A stretch of 14,471 nt of DNA from Mariniphaga sp964540165 (GTDB taxonomy: Bacteria > Bacteroidota > Bacteroidia > Bacteroidales > Prolixibacteraceae). The notes under the pieces are model-generated. The model saw nothing but the letters and a program-made list of their open reading frames with translations, did not search any database and was not told the DNA's origin. The position numbers and the translations under genes were made by a program. Positions 13,730-14,471 of the stretch are shown in pieces. Each line of letters begins with the position of its first letter. Within the stretch, counting starts at the first letter, position 1. Location of the stretch: positions 1 to 14,471 of the forward strand of contig CAZILU010000081.1 in the NCBI GenBank assembly GCA_964540165.1, in the 5' to 3' direction.

Positions 13730-14113
13730 TTATTTCTGCCTTAATAAAATCATCGTTTTGTTCAAGATATCTTCGAGCTCAGGGATGGATACAGGCTTCA
13801 GCAGGCAGTCCGATGCGCCTGCCTCTCTGCTCACTGTTAACATCTCCGGATGAGCTGTGGTTAAAATAACTTTAGTGCTCAAATCATTGATGAGCTTTAT
13901 TAATTCAAATCCGGAAAGACCGGGCATCATAATATCCAGAAAAAGGATATCCGGGTTGAACAATCTTGCCTGCCTTGCGCCTTCAAAAGGATTTGTTTCC
14001 GTGAACACGATTTGAATGCTTTGAGGAAACGACTCGCGTAAATCGTATGCCAGTGTTTCGATGGCATGTCGTTCATCGTCGATAATGGCAATATTTAACT
14101 TTGGTTTCCTCAC
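13730..14113 (-). CDS. Receiver-domain-only response regulator
   Basis: 127 aa, GTG start at 14113 (no in-frame ATG between it and an upstream TGA). It is a CheY-like receiver: acidic pair D12-D13 in IAIIDDE, phosphoacceptor D60 in ILFLDIMMPGLSG, switch T86 in VILTTAHPE and K106 in LLKPV. The sequence style (FLDIMMPGLSGFELI, TTAHPE) resembles the receiver half of LytTR regulators, but it stops right after the last helix with no DNA-binding domain. It could relay phosphate within a phosphorelay or act by protein contact, or be a truncated regulator. No histidine kinase is in the window. It follows the S74-type gene on the same strand with a 62-base gap. Confidence 0.85.
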   Translation of the reverse strand: MRKPKLNIAIIDDERHAIETLAYDLRESFPQSIQIVFTETNPFEGARQARLFNPDILFLDIMMPGLSGFELIKLINDLSTKVILTTAHPEMLTVSREAGASDCLLKPVSIPELEDILNKTMILLRQK

Positions 14114-14175
14114 CCTGGCCGGATCTATTTGTGTTCTCTAAAAATTTCCTTCATCATCGGATTCAATCTCAACGA

Positions 14176-14471
14176 CTATTCATTCCCTTTCTCTGCCGTT
14201 GAAGCCACCAGGATTTCCAGACGCTCCAACCGCTTTTTCATCTGCTCATTTTCGGCCTTCCACGTTTCTTCTTGTTTTTGCAGATATCGTGTGGTTTGGG
14301 TTTGCAGCAATAATGCCTCTTTCAACGCTGAAATCTGCTGCTGCTGTTGCTGAATGGCTTTTATAGCCACCACGGAAAACCCCGCATAGTTGATGGCCAT
14401 GTTCTCACTGTTTTCGCCCACTGCATCCACAAGTTCAGGGAAAAGAGGCTGCACATCCTCGGCCATAAAAC
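14176..14471 (-). CDS. Tail-fiber-domain / peptidase S74 (intramolecular chaperone) protein, C-terminal part
   Basis: The visible 98 codons, cut at the window edge, read FMAEDVQPLFPELV, then GENSENMAINYAGFSVVAIKAIQ, then a glutamine-rich coiled coil (ISALKEALLLQTQTTRYLQ; ENEQMKKRLERLEILVAS). The signature (AEDVQ..FPELV....NY.G...V.IKAIQ..Q..I..L) is the C-terminal chaperone domain of endosialidase-type tail fibers, which trimerises and may self-cleave. In Bacteroidota such domains are common on secreted or surface fibers not linked to phages, so this alone does not show a prophage. The N-terminus lies beyond the window. Confidence 0.8.
   Translation of the reverse strand, partial: FMAEDVQPLFPELVDAVGENSENMAINYAGFSVVAIKAIQQQQQQISALKEALLLQTQTTRYLQKQEETWKAENEQMKKRLERLEILVASTAEKGNE

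Noticed and set aside
14341..14361. CTG/CAG-like triplet run near the right edge as a microsatellite
   Set aside because: It encodes a Gln run at the start of the coiled coil of the S74-type protein; short and explained by coding.
14176..14471. Prophage signal from the tail-fiber-like domain
   Set aside because: Peptidase S74-type chaperone domains are common on non-phage surface fibers in Bacteroidota, and no other phage gene is present in the window.

Overview
The window reads as chromosomal DNA of a Bacteroidota bacterium, probably of the Bacteroidales. Supporting signs are Bacteroides-type promoters (TTTG or TTG about 20 bases before TAnnTTTG) in front of several genes, an outer-membrane beta-barrel protein with an N-terminal carboxypeptidase-regulatory-like domain, and several SPII lipoproteins. 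Genus cannot be told from what is visible. Base composition is mosaic: the nitric oxide block (about 4100-8540) is GC-rich, while the stretches 1840-4100, 8540-9480 and 13400-13730 are AT-rich and carry accessory genes.

Layout. (1) 1-1839: a complete-looking insertion sequence with 14-base terminal inverted repeats, a 472-aa DDE transposase and structured ends. (2) 1872-2295, minus strand: a decayed toxin-antitoxin pair. The antitoxin remains, but the PIN toxin is reduced to its C-terminal 52 codons. (3) 2716-3916, plus strand: an AT-rich two-gene unit made of an unrecognised lipoprotein, with a Trp-Trp 11-residue repeat and a glycine-zipper hydrophobic tail, and a 67-aa two-helix membrane protein four bases downstream. 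This is the least explained part of the window. (4) 4103-8537: a nitric oxide detoxification module. A quinol-type nitric oxide reductase and a PepSY-type membrane protein lie on the minus strand, divergent from a three-cysteine Rrf2 regulator that resembles NsrR. (5) 8739-9331: a complete RHH-antitoxin/RelE-ParE-toxin operon with a readable promoter and a near-perfect palindrome as candidate operator. (6) 9488-12094: an 868-aa outer-membrane beta-barrel protein, followed by a strong, probably bidirectional, terminator. (7) 12222-13403, minus: a right-handed beta-helix lipoprotein built from two internal copies. (8) 13730-14471, minus: a receiver-only response regulator and the C-terminal end of a tail-fiber/peptidase-S74-type protein that runs off the window.

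How parts work together. The nitric oxide reductase, the PepSY protein and the Rrf2 regulator plausibly form one stress response. NO would alter an Fe-S cluster on the regulator, which would relieve repression of the reductase across the 116-base shared promoter region; a hairpin with a T-run then separates reductase from PepSY. The toxin-antitoxin operon is self-contained. The lipoprotein plus small membrane protein look like a co-transcribed pair whose function is unknown; a membrane-active effector with a protector, or a cell-envelope stress pair, are both possible. No tRNA, rRNA or CRISPR array was seen.
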